Assembly: GCA_945872325.1 (NCBI GenBank)
Contig: CAMBZY010000024.1
Span: 1 to 14,537 of the forward strand
Length of the DNA stretch: 14,537 bases
Direction: 5' to 3'
Source of the DNA: Candidatus Kuenenia stuttgartensis
GTDB lineage: Bacteria; Planctomycetota; Planctomycetia; Isosphaerales; Isosphaeraceae
Under the pieces are notes generated by a model. That model was not told the origin of the DNA and searched no databases. It worked only from the letters and a program-made list of their open reading frames with translations. Positions 5,923 through 12,968 of the stretch are shown piece by piece (the stretch's first letter is position 1; the number at the start of each line of letters is the position of its first letter). A program made the position numbers and the translations under genes.

Positions 5923-7665
5923 TTATTCAAGCCCTGCAAGCTCGCGGGAAAGCTCGTTATGCATACGGGCGTTGGCGGTGTCGTTGATCTGCAGATAAGC
6001 TCTGGATAGGCGCTGATGATATTCCGGCTTGAGGCAATAAACAGGCAAGGCTTTGAGATAATCCTGAATACAGTCTCTCGTAAGCCCCAGCGACGATTTG
6101 ATCTGGGCCCTTGTATCGTAGATTTCCAGGAAGTCAGGATATTTCTGAATGATTGGCTCAACAAGTGTCAAGGCCCTCTGAGGGTCCTTGGGATTTGTCT
6201 CGATAAGCATCATGGCCAGATTATTCAGCGATAGAATTTCGTCCGGATACTTCGATAAGATTTTCTCGTAAATCTGACGGGCAAACCCAGGCTCTTTGCT
6301 TTCCTTGCTTTGCACCGCAAATTCGTGAAGATAGGCAGGGTCGCAATCGGTTTGAAGCGTCATCTGCTCACGCAGTTTCAAGGCAGAATTCCGAACAGGG
6401 CTGGTTGGATCTGTGAGTTGCATCAAAGGAGCGATCCAGATCGTCGAACAAGGCAGTTTCTGGTGGTATGTGCTGATGATTTTGAGAATCTGAGGATACT
6501 GACTACGCCCATCAGCCTGTAATCGTGTGACCCAGAGACCGAGCGCGAGTCGCCGCAATTCGTCAATACGAGAGGGAGGTATGGCGACTTTCGGATGATC
6601 CAGTTCTGCCAGCACAATCGCCTCATCCTTCATCAGGATCAGCCCAATGGCGGAATGTTCAAACTGAACCAGATTCTGGGGGTTCTTCCACTGATCTCGC
6701 CAACGAGTGATATAAGGAGCGACCGTGGTCGGAACATCCACATACCGGCCTTGAGCATTACGCACCAGAGCGAGTTCAAGACAAGCCTCTTCATTGGTCC
6801 GGATTGGCTCTAAAATTCTTTCGGCATCGTTGAAGCGTCCGCGACTTCGATAAAGCCGGCCAAGCGCGATCCGGGCAAAGGTTTCCGTGTCGGTGTCCAC
6901 CATGGCCCGAATCAGGTGACTCTCAATTTTAGTAGATGTCTGATCGGTTTGCTTGGGCAAGGCAGAGTAAGCCCGGGCCATTTCAATGTGCGCTGGCCCA
7001 TAACTTCGGTCCGACGATTCTGTCAGGAATTCCAGAAGTTCTCGAGTCCTCTGAAGCTTCTGTTGAGAACCAAGGATCAGACCATAACGGAACAGATCCT
7101 GATTTCCAGGCCGATTTGTTGAGGAGAGCTGATTTTTTACAAGCAGGTTGGCTTCTTCAAACCGTTGCTCTTCAAACGCACGATCAAACCGGTTCGAAAA
7201 ACCAAGTTGACTGACAAGCCGGGTTGGAGTCAGGTCAAGCCAGAGTTGCAGGACGAAGAATGAAACGACGATCGCAGGTGCGGCCAGACCCAATCGCTTG
7301 GCATTTTCAATAATCCCAAGTTTAAGTTTCTGGAGACGGCTCAACTTCCGTTTACCCGCCCCTACTGCTGCCGAATCCCGCTCTGCCAGAGTCTCCGCTT
7401 GAGACACTTTGCCGACCGATCGAAGAATCGACCCCAAAGTCACATCCTTCACACCCGTCCGTTCATCTGGAGCCAGACTGCCAGACCCGACCGTCTTAGC
7501 CGATCGCTTCAGCCACTTAAGAATATTCTTAAGCTTAAACTTCTTCTTCTTTGGATTATTCGAAACTTCAGAAATTGAGCTGGTGTGCGATGGCTTGAAC
7601 GATCGTCGTTTACGACGAAAAATACGGGAGAGCAAGCCTTGTCGTTGACGGTCGTTTCGGGCCAT
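5923..7665 (-). CDS. Single-pass membrane protein with basic N-terminal tail and TPR domain
   Basis: 580 residues. Residues 1-122 are strongly basic and low in complexity (RRKRR near 17-21, KKKKFKLKN near 39-47, KRKLSRLQKLKL near 105-116) and probably cytoplasmic. A hydrophobic segment at about 125-145 (LGLAAPAIVVSFFVLQLWL) is the likely membrane helix. From about 155 to the end the protein is helical and TPR-like; the clearest repeats are near the C-terminus (LNNLAMMLIETNPKDPQRALTL and the following unit). By the positive-inside rule the TPR part would face the periplasm. It is paralogous to the 814-residue protein just upstream, whose stop is 18 bases before this ATG, so the two are probably co-transcribed. 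The start has no good Shine-Dalgarno. Specific function unknown; TPR arrays usually scaffold protein assemblies. Confidence 0.88.
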   Translation of the reverse strand: MARNDRQRQGLLSRIFRRKRRSFKPSHTSSISEVSNNPKKKKFKLKNILKWLKRSAKTVGSGSLAPDERTGVKDVTLGSILRSVGKVSQAETLAERDSAAVGAGKRKLSRLQKLKLGIIENAKRLGLAAPAIVVSFFVLQLWLDLTPTRLVSQLGFSNRFDRAFEEQRFEEANLLVKNQLSSTNRPGNQDLFRYGLILGSQQKLQRTRELLEFLTESSDRSYGPAHIEMARAYSALPKQTDQTSTKIESHLIRAMVDTDTETFARIALGRLYRSRGRFNDAERILEPIRTNEEACLELALVRNAQGRYVDVPTTVAPYITRWRDQWKNPQNLVQFEHSAIGLILMKDEAIVLAELDHPKVAIPPSRIDELRRLALGLWVTRLQADGRSQYPQILKIISTYHQKLPCSTIWIAPLMQLTDPTSPVRNSALKLREQMTLQTDCDPAYLHEFAVQSKESKEPGFARQIYEKILSKYPDEILSLNNLAMMLIETNPKDPQRALTLVEPIIQKYPDFLEIYDTRAQIKSSLGLTRDCIQDYLKALPVYCLKPEYHQRLSRAYLQINDTANARMHNELSRELAGLE

Positions 7666-7683
7666 GACTTAGTTCAAAATGAG

Positions 7684-10128
7684 TTATCTTGGTTTAGGAA
7701 CAATCTGACCCGACTGATTGAGACCCGGATCATTCTTACGCAGCTCAGTCAGCCGGCTTTCATGACGCAAAGCAAGCTCAATACTTCCTTTACGACGTAG
7801 TAGCCGGCTCAGGGTCTCATGAATCTCAGGAACGTTCGGGAAACTGCTGAGCGATCGTGTCAAATCATCAATCGCACGATCGTCCTGACCAAGCAAGGCA
7901 AGTATCTGACCTCGAGTCTCAAGATAGATCGGATTGTTGGGCTCCAGCCTCAGTACCATCTCAATCAAAGTCAGAGCTTTCTGATAATCTTTTGGCTCTT
8001 CCTTGTAGAGAATATTTGAAAGGTTGTTCGCGGCGATCACGTTGTCAGGTTTGAGCCTGATACTTTGCTCAAGGAAATATCGGGCATCATTGTTAATGCG
8101 GCGTTTCCTCGCGATGTTGCCCCAAATCATGAACCCCTCGGAGTCGAAACTGGCCAGATTCGCCCCAATGATTTTCCGGGCCGCCTTATAAACCGATTCT
8201 CCGTAAGCTGGCTGGCGATCCGCATATTGGCTGACAACGTTCCACAAGTCCACATTCTTCGGATCTTTCGCAAGCTCGATCAAACACTCTGAAATCAAAG
8301 GTGTGGAATCCTTTACAGGATATTCAATCTTTTCAATGGCCCGAATCGCTAAAAACCGATTCTTCCAGTCTTTGATCGCAGACGTATCGTCTAGCCGCTT
8401 ATACCAATCATCAAGAATTGGCTGAGCTTTTTCCCATTGGCCTGCCAGGGCCAGACACATCAAATAGCGTTCCCTGTCTTTCAGGCTTTGTTCTAAAAGC
8501 TTGGGAATCGACTCGTAATATTTCGCTGCAAACGAGGCTGAAATCTGCTGGTTGACACGATCGCCTTTGTTAAACGCCAGCTTTGCAAGATAATAGTGGC
8601 CCACCGGCCATCGTTCCAAACGAGGAACCAGCAATCTTTGCACTTCCTTGTCATCTCGTAAAGTCATCAGCAAATCAAGCAGCATCTCGACGGCATCAAA
8701 CCGATCAGGGGCAACACTCAGAGCGGACCGAAGGTGGTTCTGGACCAATTCGATAAATTCAGGAACTTGTTCAATCTTCAAGTCTTTGCGATTGATCAAC
8801 TCTTTGGCCAGAAAAATATGGGCATCTGGAAGGTTATCGCCATCATGAGCCGCCAGTTTCAGAACAAGCCTTCTGCCTTTTAGCCGTGTTTCAGAGTCGG
8901 GAGCCTGCAACATCAACTGTGCATATTGCCATAAATTGGCCGGCGTATTGGCCGCCAGACAGGCCCTTCGCATGGCCAGATGAGCGCCTTCCCATTGGCT
9001 TGAAGCCAGCAAATTGTTCGACTTGCGAAGGTAGTAATTGCGTTCCCTCAGCAAATCCGATGTTTTTAGAAATATGACAGACTTATAAGCCATCATCGTC
9101 ATAATGATCGCCGGAATTCCTGCGATTAATGGCTCAAGTTTCAGCCGTGACTGCTCTTGAATGGTACCCGTCTGTGAAACAATCCGCCATGGTATTCCGA
9201 TCAGCCAGCGAAATAATCGGATGAAACCGCGCGAGATCAAAGCCATCAAATTCTTTTGACGGATCTGATCCGATATATCACTCTGCTCTTCAACAATGCC
9301 CGAATCATCCTGGCTCGAAAGTGGCTGATCCATGTCGCCAAATTCCATCGCCTGGTTCGTAATGTCCAGACGATCGACAAGATCACCTAACTGCTCATGA
9401 ATCTGTTCACCAAAGTGACGCCGGGTTTCAACAGATGCCGCTTCAAGCATCTCCTCATCGCCGGAATGATAAGCGCCTGTGTCGGATGTGGCAGCATCAG
9501 AAAAAATCGGGGTCGCCGCCATCCGCTTTGCAGTCGCAACCTGCATATCGTCTGGCTCAGGATCCACTTCCACTTCTTTACGGTTAAATCGGGCTGGCTC
9601 TTCAACAATCTGTTCTGCAAAATCTAAATTGGCTCGATTTGTCGCAATTCGAAAATCATCTGCCGAACTCTCAGGAGAATCCACCACCAATTGAGGAGTT
9701 TGCAAATCCTCCTCAGGCTGAAAGTTACTGAACTTCGATTTTTCGGCAACTCTCAGATCATCATGCTCATCGACACTGGCTGCCACTAAACCACTTGATG
9801 GCCTGATTCGCTCAGACGCAAAGTCGTGTTCTAAATCATTGTCAAATTCAACCTTGCGATTCTTCCGGCTGACACGTGATTCGCCATCACCAATCGCAAA
9901 CTGCTGAATGTCCTCGTCATCTGCCAATCCGAACGATGAATCCGTCTGATGGTCACGCCGAACGTGATATTCCATTCCAAAGAGTTTGTATACGAAGACT
10001 TTAATATGCGAAAAAAAACTCTCGTCCGACTTCTCATCAGCCGCAGAAGCAATCTGAAATTCATCATCCCGCCATTCAGGCGGATGTTCAGGGTTCAGGG
10101 ATTGAGAGCTTTCGGGATTTGTAGACAT
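7684..10128 (-). CDS. Single-pass membrane protein with acidic N-terminal tail and TPR domain
   Basis: 814 residues from the ATG at 10128, which has AGGAGA correctly spaced upstream; the longer TTG reading from 10188 is less likely. Residues 1-290 are acidic and probably disordered, and carry a recurring short motif DD-hydrophobic-(R/Q)-(I/V)-A: DDEFQIA (21), DDLRVA (123), DDFRIA (157), DDMQVA (193), and a degenerate copy near 71. An amphipathic basic stretch at 296-316 (FIRLFRWLIGIPWRIV) precedes the membrane segment at about 332-354 (PLIAGIPAIIMTMMAYKSVIF). The rest is helical and TPR-like, with clear repeats at about 690-795 (YKEEPKDYQKALTLIEMVL and DDRAIDDLTRSL). It is a paralog of the 580-residue protein downstream, which has a basic tail instead. 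Likely a membrane-anchored scaffold; partner and substrate unknown. Confidence 0.88.
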   Translation of the reverse strand: MSTNPESSQSLNPEHPPEWRDDEFQIASAADEKSDESFFSHIKVFVYKLFGMEYHVRRDHQTDSSFGLADDEDIQQFAIGDGESRVSRKNRKVEFDNDLEHDFASERIRPSSGLVAASVDEHDDLRVAEKSKFSNFQPEEDLQTPQLVVDSPESSADDFRIATNRANLDFAEQIVEEPARFNRKEVEVDPEPDDMQVATAKRMAATPIFSDAATSDTGAYHSGDEEMLEAASVETRRHFGEQIHEQLGDLVDRLDITNQAMEFGDMDQPLSSQDDSGIVEEQSDISDQIRQKNLMALISRGFIRLFRWLIGIPWRIVSQTGTIQEQSRLKLEPLIAGIPAIIMTMMAYKSVIFLKTSDLLRERNYYLRKSNNLLASSQWEGAHLAMRRACLAANTPANLWQYAQLMLQAPDSETRLKGRRLVLKLAAHDGDNLPDAHIFLAKELINRKDLKIEQVPEFIELVQNHLRSALSVAPDRFDAVEMLLDLLMTLRDDKEVQRLLVPRLERWPVGHYYLAKLAFNKGDRVNQQISASFAAKYYESIPKLLEQSLKDRERYLMCLALAGQWEKAQPILDDWYKRLDDTSAIKDWKNRFLAIRAIEKIEYPVKDSTPLISECLIELAKDPKNVDLWNVVSQYADRQPAYGESVYKAARKIIGANLASFDSEGFMIWGNIARKRRINNDARYFLEQSIRLKPDNVIAANNLSNILYKEEPKDYQKALTLIEMVLRLEPNNPIYLETRGQILALLGQDDRAIDDLTRSLSSFPNVPEIHETLSRLLRRKGSIELALRHESRLTELRKNDPGLNQSGQIVPKPR

Positions 10129-10160
10129 CGATTCTCCTGAACAATTGTCATTGGAATCGA

Positions 10161-10203
10161 GAATTTCGGCAAGTCGAAAAAATCGCAAATTCCGAAATTC
10201 GAC
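10161..10203 (-). promoter_or_regulatory. Competing hairpins between the exosortase-like and TPR genes
   Basis: In the 113-base gap, GAATTTCGG (10161-10169) is a perfect 9-bp complement of CCGAAATTC (10192-10200). GTCGAA (10173-10178) can instead pair with TTCGAC (10198-10203). Both use 10198-10200, so they exclude each other. They lie about 33 bases upstream of the ATG at 10128 and could affect mRNA processing or relative expression. No T tract follows, so this is not a terminator. Confidence 0.35.
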
Positions 10204-10241
10204 ATTTCCTCATCAAACCATCATGGACCAAACGACTCGGA

Positions 10242-11891
10242 TCATTCACCTGATGAAAGTTCCTGGGGAAGCTTGGCTTCCATAGCCGCCTTCAAAAGCT
10301 CACCAAGAACCTGCTGATCTGCCGACTTAGGAGCAGTAAACGACTCATAGAAAATCTCTGTCAGGTAAAGATCCGCCTGAGTGGGATTTCGCATGGCCGC
10401 CCCTTGAAGGAAATGCCACCAGACCAGACGCGATAGACTTCGTACTGAGGGTGATTCAGAGTCCCCTCCAATTTTGTCCATCGCATAGACCAGAAAGCCC
10501 TTCTCGCCAGTCGGCTGAGACAAATTCATCAAAACGTATGGCTTGCCCGTTGGATTCGTCGCCACAACCTGCTCACTTGCAATTGACCATCCACGAGACT
10601 GGAATTCCAGAAATCGATCACTCCAACGCTTATAGGGACCAACCCAGCTCACTCTCGCTGCCTTTTGATCGATCGTATAAAAGGCTGATAAAGCTGACAA
10701 TTTGGAACCACCTGAAACGCCCGGTGTCTCGCTCAAGAGTGCTGTATTCGTACGTGCCCATCGCCCCAGCCGATCAGGCCATAGTTTTTCGTTCTTCTTC
10801 GCCGCCATTTCCTGCCATCGGGAACGAGCCACTTTCTCGGTATTCGACCTCTGGATCGACTGAGCAGATCCAAGAATCGCCAAAATCACGGCCGCTGTTC
10901 CAATCGCATAGAACAAGACCGAAGGAAGTGAAACCGGCAAAGCCTCTTCGATTTCTGGACCCGATCCCTCCATGTTCACTTCGCCTGGGTCCACAACAGC
11001 CGACTTTCGTGATTTGTCGCGTTTGATCCATGAAAGTGGATTCAAAAGGCCAAAAACGAGCAACAGCTGATCGGTACTTGCAATCAAAACCAGTGCCGCA
11101 AGAAACGCAAATCCTGATTTACCCCAAATCGTTTCCCAGCCTCGGATTTCGTTCTGTGACAAGACCCTGCCATAAACCCAGAATCCATTCAGAACCAATG
11201 CCCAGAATATTCCGGAAACCGTCAGGGTCAAAACATGAATTGGCCCACGTCTCATCACAAGGCCAACAACGCAAGCCACAATCGCTCCAAGCCGCAACCC
11301 CGTCAGCCGGCCATCGACATGACCCACAATCGTCTCGCCTTTGATGGTTTGAACCACCCTGCCCTCAGGATAGTTCAAAACTTCACGCATGTCCAAACGA
11401 TCTCCAACCAAACGACTTAGATATAATTCGGCCTTCGTCTCAAATCGCTCGGCAACCGGACTGGCCACGGGCCACAAGCAAAACGTTGCAAACAATGCCA
11501 CAAAGGCATCCCTCAACGGAGTCTTGCGTGCCACTGAAAGGCTCAGAGCCATGAATGAGAGGGCGAAGGCGACTGACGCTGGCCATCGAACCGGAAAAAC
11601 CAGCAAAAGACCAAGCGAAAGTACGCTCCCGATCAGCAGGACCGCTGCCGTCGTATCCGATGGCCCTTCATAGTCTTCCAACTGACCGTCAGGAGCTTGA
11701 TTCGCCAGATCCCGAGCACTTTTCATGCCCCGAATCGCTGTGATCAAAGGAGAAGCCGCTAGTCCCAGCAGGCTTATCCCAATCAAAATGGATACGAAAT
11801 TGCTCGACCCTGAAAATGAGAAATAGCTCGATAAGGCCGAGGCCACTACTGTTAAGAAAGCTGAAGCCGTGATTTTGTTGGAAAATATCAT
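10242..11891 (-). CDS. Exosortase/EpsI-like multispanning membrane protein, catalytic residues apparently absent
   Basis: 549 residues from ATG 11891; the longer TTG reading from 11933 would abut the tRNA-Ser end and is unlikely. About eight hydrophobic segments occupy residues 5-280, with one more at 322-343, then a soluble C-terminal region of about 200 residues. The spacing of residues 145-275 resembles the exosortase/archaeosortase core: an amphipathic lead-in, a short extramembrane stretch (PEGRVVQTIKG), HVDGRLTGL where ACSG-R-SL is expected, a helix ending MRRG, then LVLNGFW where exosortases have N-x-x-R, and a last helix after WGKSG. The C-terminal part (RLGRWARTN, GPYKRWSDRF, RGWSIA, YAMDK) resembles EpsI/DUF3485 extensions. 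Asp193 and Trp238 would replace the catalytic Cys and Arg, and no matching His is seen. The family call rests on topology and scattered motifs and is uncertain; it may relate to planctomycete exosortase U. It leads a likely operon with the two TPR genes. Confidence 0.5.
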   Translation of the reverse strand: MIFSNKITASAFLTVVASALSSYFSFSGSSNFVSILIGISLLGLAASPLITAIRGMKSARDLANQAPDGQLEDYEGPSDTTAAVLLIGSVLSLGLLLVFPVRWPASVAFALSFMALSLSVARKTPLRDAFVALFATFCLWPVASPVAERFETKAELYLSRLVGDRLDMREVLNYPEGRVVQTIKGETIVGHVDGRLTGLRLGAIVACVVGLVMRRGPIHVLTLTVSGIFWALVLNGFWVYGRVLSQNEIRGWETIWGKSGFAFLAALVLIASTDQLLLVFGLLNPLSWIKRDKSRKSAVVDPGEVNMEGSGPEIEEALPVSLPSVLFYAIGTAAVILAILGSAQSIQRSNTEKVARSRWQEMAAKKNEKLWPDRLGRWARTNTALLSETPGVSGGSKLSALSAFYTIDQKAARVSWVGPYKRWSDRFLEFQSRGWSIASEQVVATNPTGKPYVLMNLSQPTGEKGFLVYAMDKIGGDSESPSVRSLSRLVWWHFLQGAAMRNPTQADLYLTEIFYESFTAPKSADQQVLGELLKAAMEAKLPQELSSGE

Positions 11892-11933
11892 GATAAAATC
11901 AATTTGGATGAGGAAAGGAATTCGATTGGACAA

Positions 11934-12022
11934 CGGAGGAGGAGGGATTCGAACCCTCGGTAGGGAGTGAACCCTACACCGGTTTTCGAAACCGGCCCTT
12001 TCAACCGCTCAGGCACCCCTCC
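11934..12022 (-). tRNA. tRNA-Ser(CGA)
   Basis: An 89-base class II tRNA. The 7-bp acceptor (GGAGGGG with CTCCTCC, one G-U) is followed by discriminator G. The anticodon stem is CCGGT/ACCGG with loop TTCGAAA, giving anticodon CGA (reads UCG). There is a long variable arm (TAGGG...CCCTA) and T arm GAGGG-TTCGAAT-CCCTC. It closely resembles bacterial tRNA-Ser of the serU type. CCA is not encoded. No terminator follows; the exosortase-like ATG is 42 bases further on, so read-through is likely. Confidence 0.96.
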
Positions 12023-12034
12023 AGGTACGTACCT
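12023..12034. repeat. Perfect 12-bp palindrome touching tRNA-Ser
   Basis: AGGTACGTACCT equals its own reverse complement and abuts the first base of tRNA-Ser. In a longer precursor it could form a small structure next to the RNase P site, or be a protein-binding site between the candidate tRNA-Ser promoter and the gene. Confidence 0.4.
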
Positions 12035-12062
12035 ATAGTAATCTCTATCGTCAAAATTGCAA
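12035..12062 (-). promoter_or_regulatory. Possible promoter for tRNA-Ser
   Basis: On the minus strand TTGCAA and TACTAT are spaced by 16 bases, overlapping the last tadA codons; each matches four of six consensus bases. Initiation would fall a few bases upstream of the tRNA. The match is modest; tRNA-Ser could equally be transcribed from the tRNA-Arg promoter by read-through of tadA. Confidence 0.35.
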
Positions 12063-12548
12063 CCTACGTTCAGCGAAAAAATTGCGAAGTTGTCCGCTTG
12101 CCTCATCGCCAAGCAAATTCCCCTCCACCTTCAGCCGATGATTCAGCCTCGGATCATCCCCTATCCTATAAATACTCCGGCAGCCTCCAAACCGATCATC
12201 CCTTGCTCCAAAACAGACACGCCTCAAACGTGCGTTCACCAATCCGCCCGCACACATCACACAAGGCTCCAGTGTTACGTAAAGCACGCAGTCCGCCAAG
12301 GCGTGTCGTCCCACTTCTTTCGCAGCAAGCCTCAGGGCAATCATTTCGGCATGAGCTGTCGGGTCGCCTAAAGCTTCCACCTGATTGAATGACTCAGAGA
12401 TGATCCCACCAGGACCGACGATCACTGCACCAACGGGTACCTCACCGAGCTTAGAAGCAGTTTCAGCAAGCAATAAGGCGTGACGCATATAAAAAAAATC
12501 CGCTTCGGACCATTTTGGTCCAAGCGGATGATTTTGTTCGATATTCAT
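12051..12548 (-). CDS. tadA: tRNA adenosine(34) deaminase TadA
   Basis: TadA deaminates A34 of tRNA-Arg(ACG) to inosine so that one tRNA reads CGU, CGC and CGA; it is usually essential. The 165-residue protein has the full zinc-deaminase signature: His66 and catalytic Glu68 in HAEM, Cys96 and Cys99 in PCVMCAG, the EVPVGAV strand near 36-42, and FFAERR at the C-terminus. The start is ambiguous. ATG 12548 lies 5 bases after the 3' end of tRNA-Arg and gives residues 16-22 (ADFFYMR), which align with the first helix of E. coli TadA (EYWMRHAL); I prefer it. ATG 12488 (residue 21) would truncate that helix but lies just after a terminator-like hairpin. Neither has a Shine-Dalgarno. The substrate tRNA gene sits immediately upstream in the same direction. 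Confidence 0.95.
   Translation of the reverse strand: MNIEQNHPLGPKWSEADFFYMRHALLLAETASKLGEVPVGAVIVGPGGIISESFNQVEALGDPTAHAEMIALRLAAKEVGRHALADCVLYVTLEPCVMCAGGLVNARLRRVCFGARDDRFGGCRSIYRIGDDPRLNHRLKVEGNLLGDEASGQLRNFFAERRLQF
12491..12529 (-). terminator. Terminator hairpin inside the first tadA codons (attenuator candidate)
   Basis: The minus-strand RNA forms a 13-bp stem: AUCCGCUU with AAGCGGAU, then GGACC with GGUCC, with one bulged G and loop AAAAU. The stem runs directly into seven further U (12497-12491), after the U that closes it. It ends about 63 bases after tRNA-Arg and 2 bases before the second tadA ATG. Read from ATG 12548 it encodes tadA residues 7-19. It is either the tRNA-Arg terminator placed within tadA or a translation-sensitive attenuator. 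Confidence 0.85.
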
Positions 12549-12553
12549 TTGAA

Positions 12554-12627
<74 letters not shown>

Positions 12628-12640
12628 GTCAGATACGAGT

Positions 12641-12668
12641 AATATACGGACTATTCGCGAGAAAGCAA
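12641..12668 (-). promoter_or_regulatory. Promoter of tRNA-Arg (and tadA)
   Basis: On the minus strand TTGCTT (12668-12663) and TATATT (12646-12641) are 16 bases apart. Initiation would fall roughly 6 bases before the mature tRNA 5' end, the usual arrangement for tRNA genes. AGAAAG and CTTTCT flank the -35 box as a 6-bp inverted repeat that could be an operator. Within 12628-12964, the only other signals seen are those of the DUF1501 gene on the other strand. Confidence 0.6.
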
Positions 12669-12823
12669 GTACTTTCTTGGTTTGTAATCCATAAGACCCA
12701 TCAAATTCTACACTTAAAATCAAATTGTTTTCAACTGGCCTGACGCCGATCATCCCAGGACCCGCCAATCACTCCAATCACCCAGCAGTCAACGACACCC
12801 CAAAAAAAGTCTGTATTCCCCGA

Positions 12824-12852
12824 TTGCCTATCTGGCTTAAGTCTGTGATAAT
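12824..12852 (+). promoter_or_regulatory. Candidate promoter of the DUF1501 gene
   Basis: TTGCCT and GATAAT lie exactly 17 bases apart, and the -10 box is preceded by TGT, an extended -10 feature. This predicts a leader of about 105 bases before the ATG at 12965. No other good sigma-70 match was noticed in this gap on the plus strand. Confidence 0.5.
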
Positions 12853-12926
12853 AAAGGCCTACCCACAATTCTCTCATCATCCTTCGTCACTTCAAATTTT
12901 CGAGATCCCCGCTTCCTCCTGCACTT

Positions 12927-12968
12927 GGACCCTCTGAAGGGTTCCCTGAGATGGACTATCTGATATGA
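12927..12968 (+). promoter_or_regulatory. Leader hairpin and five-codon mini-ORF before DUF1501
   Basis: A hairpin at 12927-12945 (GGACCCT with AGGGTTCC, one bulge, loop CTGA) covers a GAAGGG Shine-Dalgarno-like sequence. An ATG at 12951 then opens a five-codon ORF (MDYLI) whose TGA (12966-12968) overlaps the DUF1501 ATG as ATGA. This could couple DUF1501 translation to the mini-ORF, but the ORF is short enough to occur by chance. Confidence 0.3.

Noticed and set aside
10129..10188. TTG-initiated N-terminal extension of the acidic TPR protein
   Set aside because: ATG 10128 has a strong AGGAGA at good spacing, and the extension overlaps the intergenic hairpins.
11892..11933. TTG-initiated extension of the exosortase-like protein
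   Set aside because: The TTG directly abuts the tRNA-Ser 3' end, and ATG 11891 gives a normal membrane-protein start.
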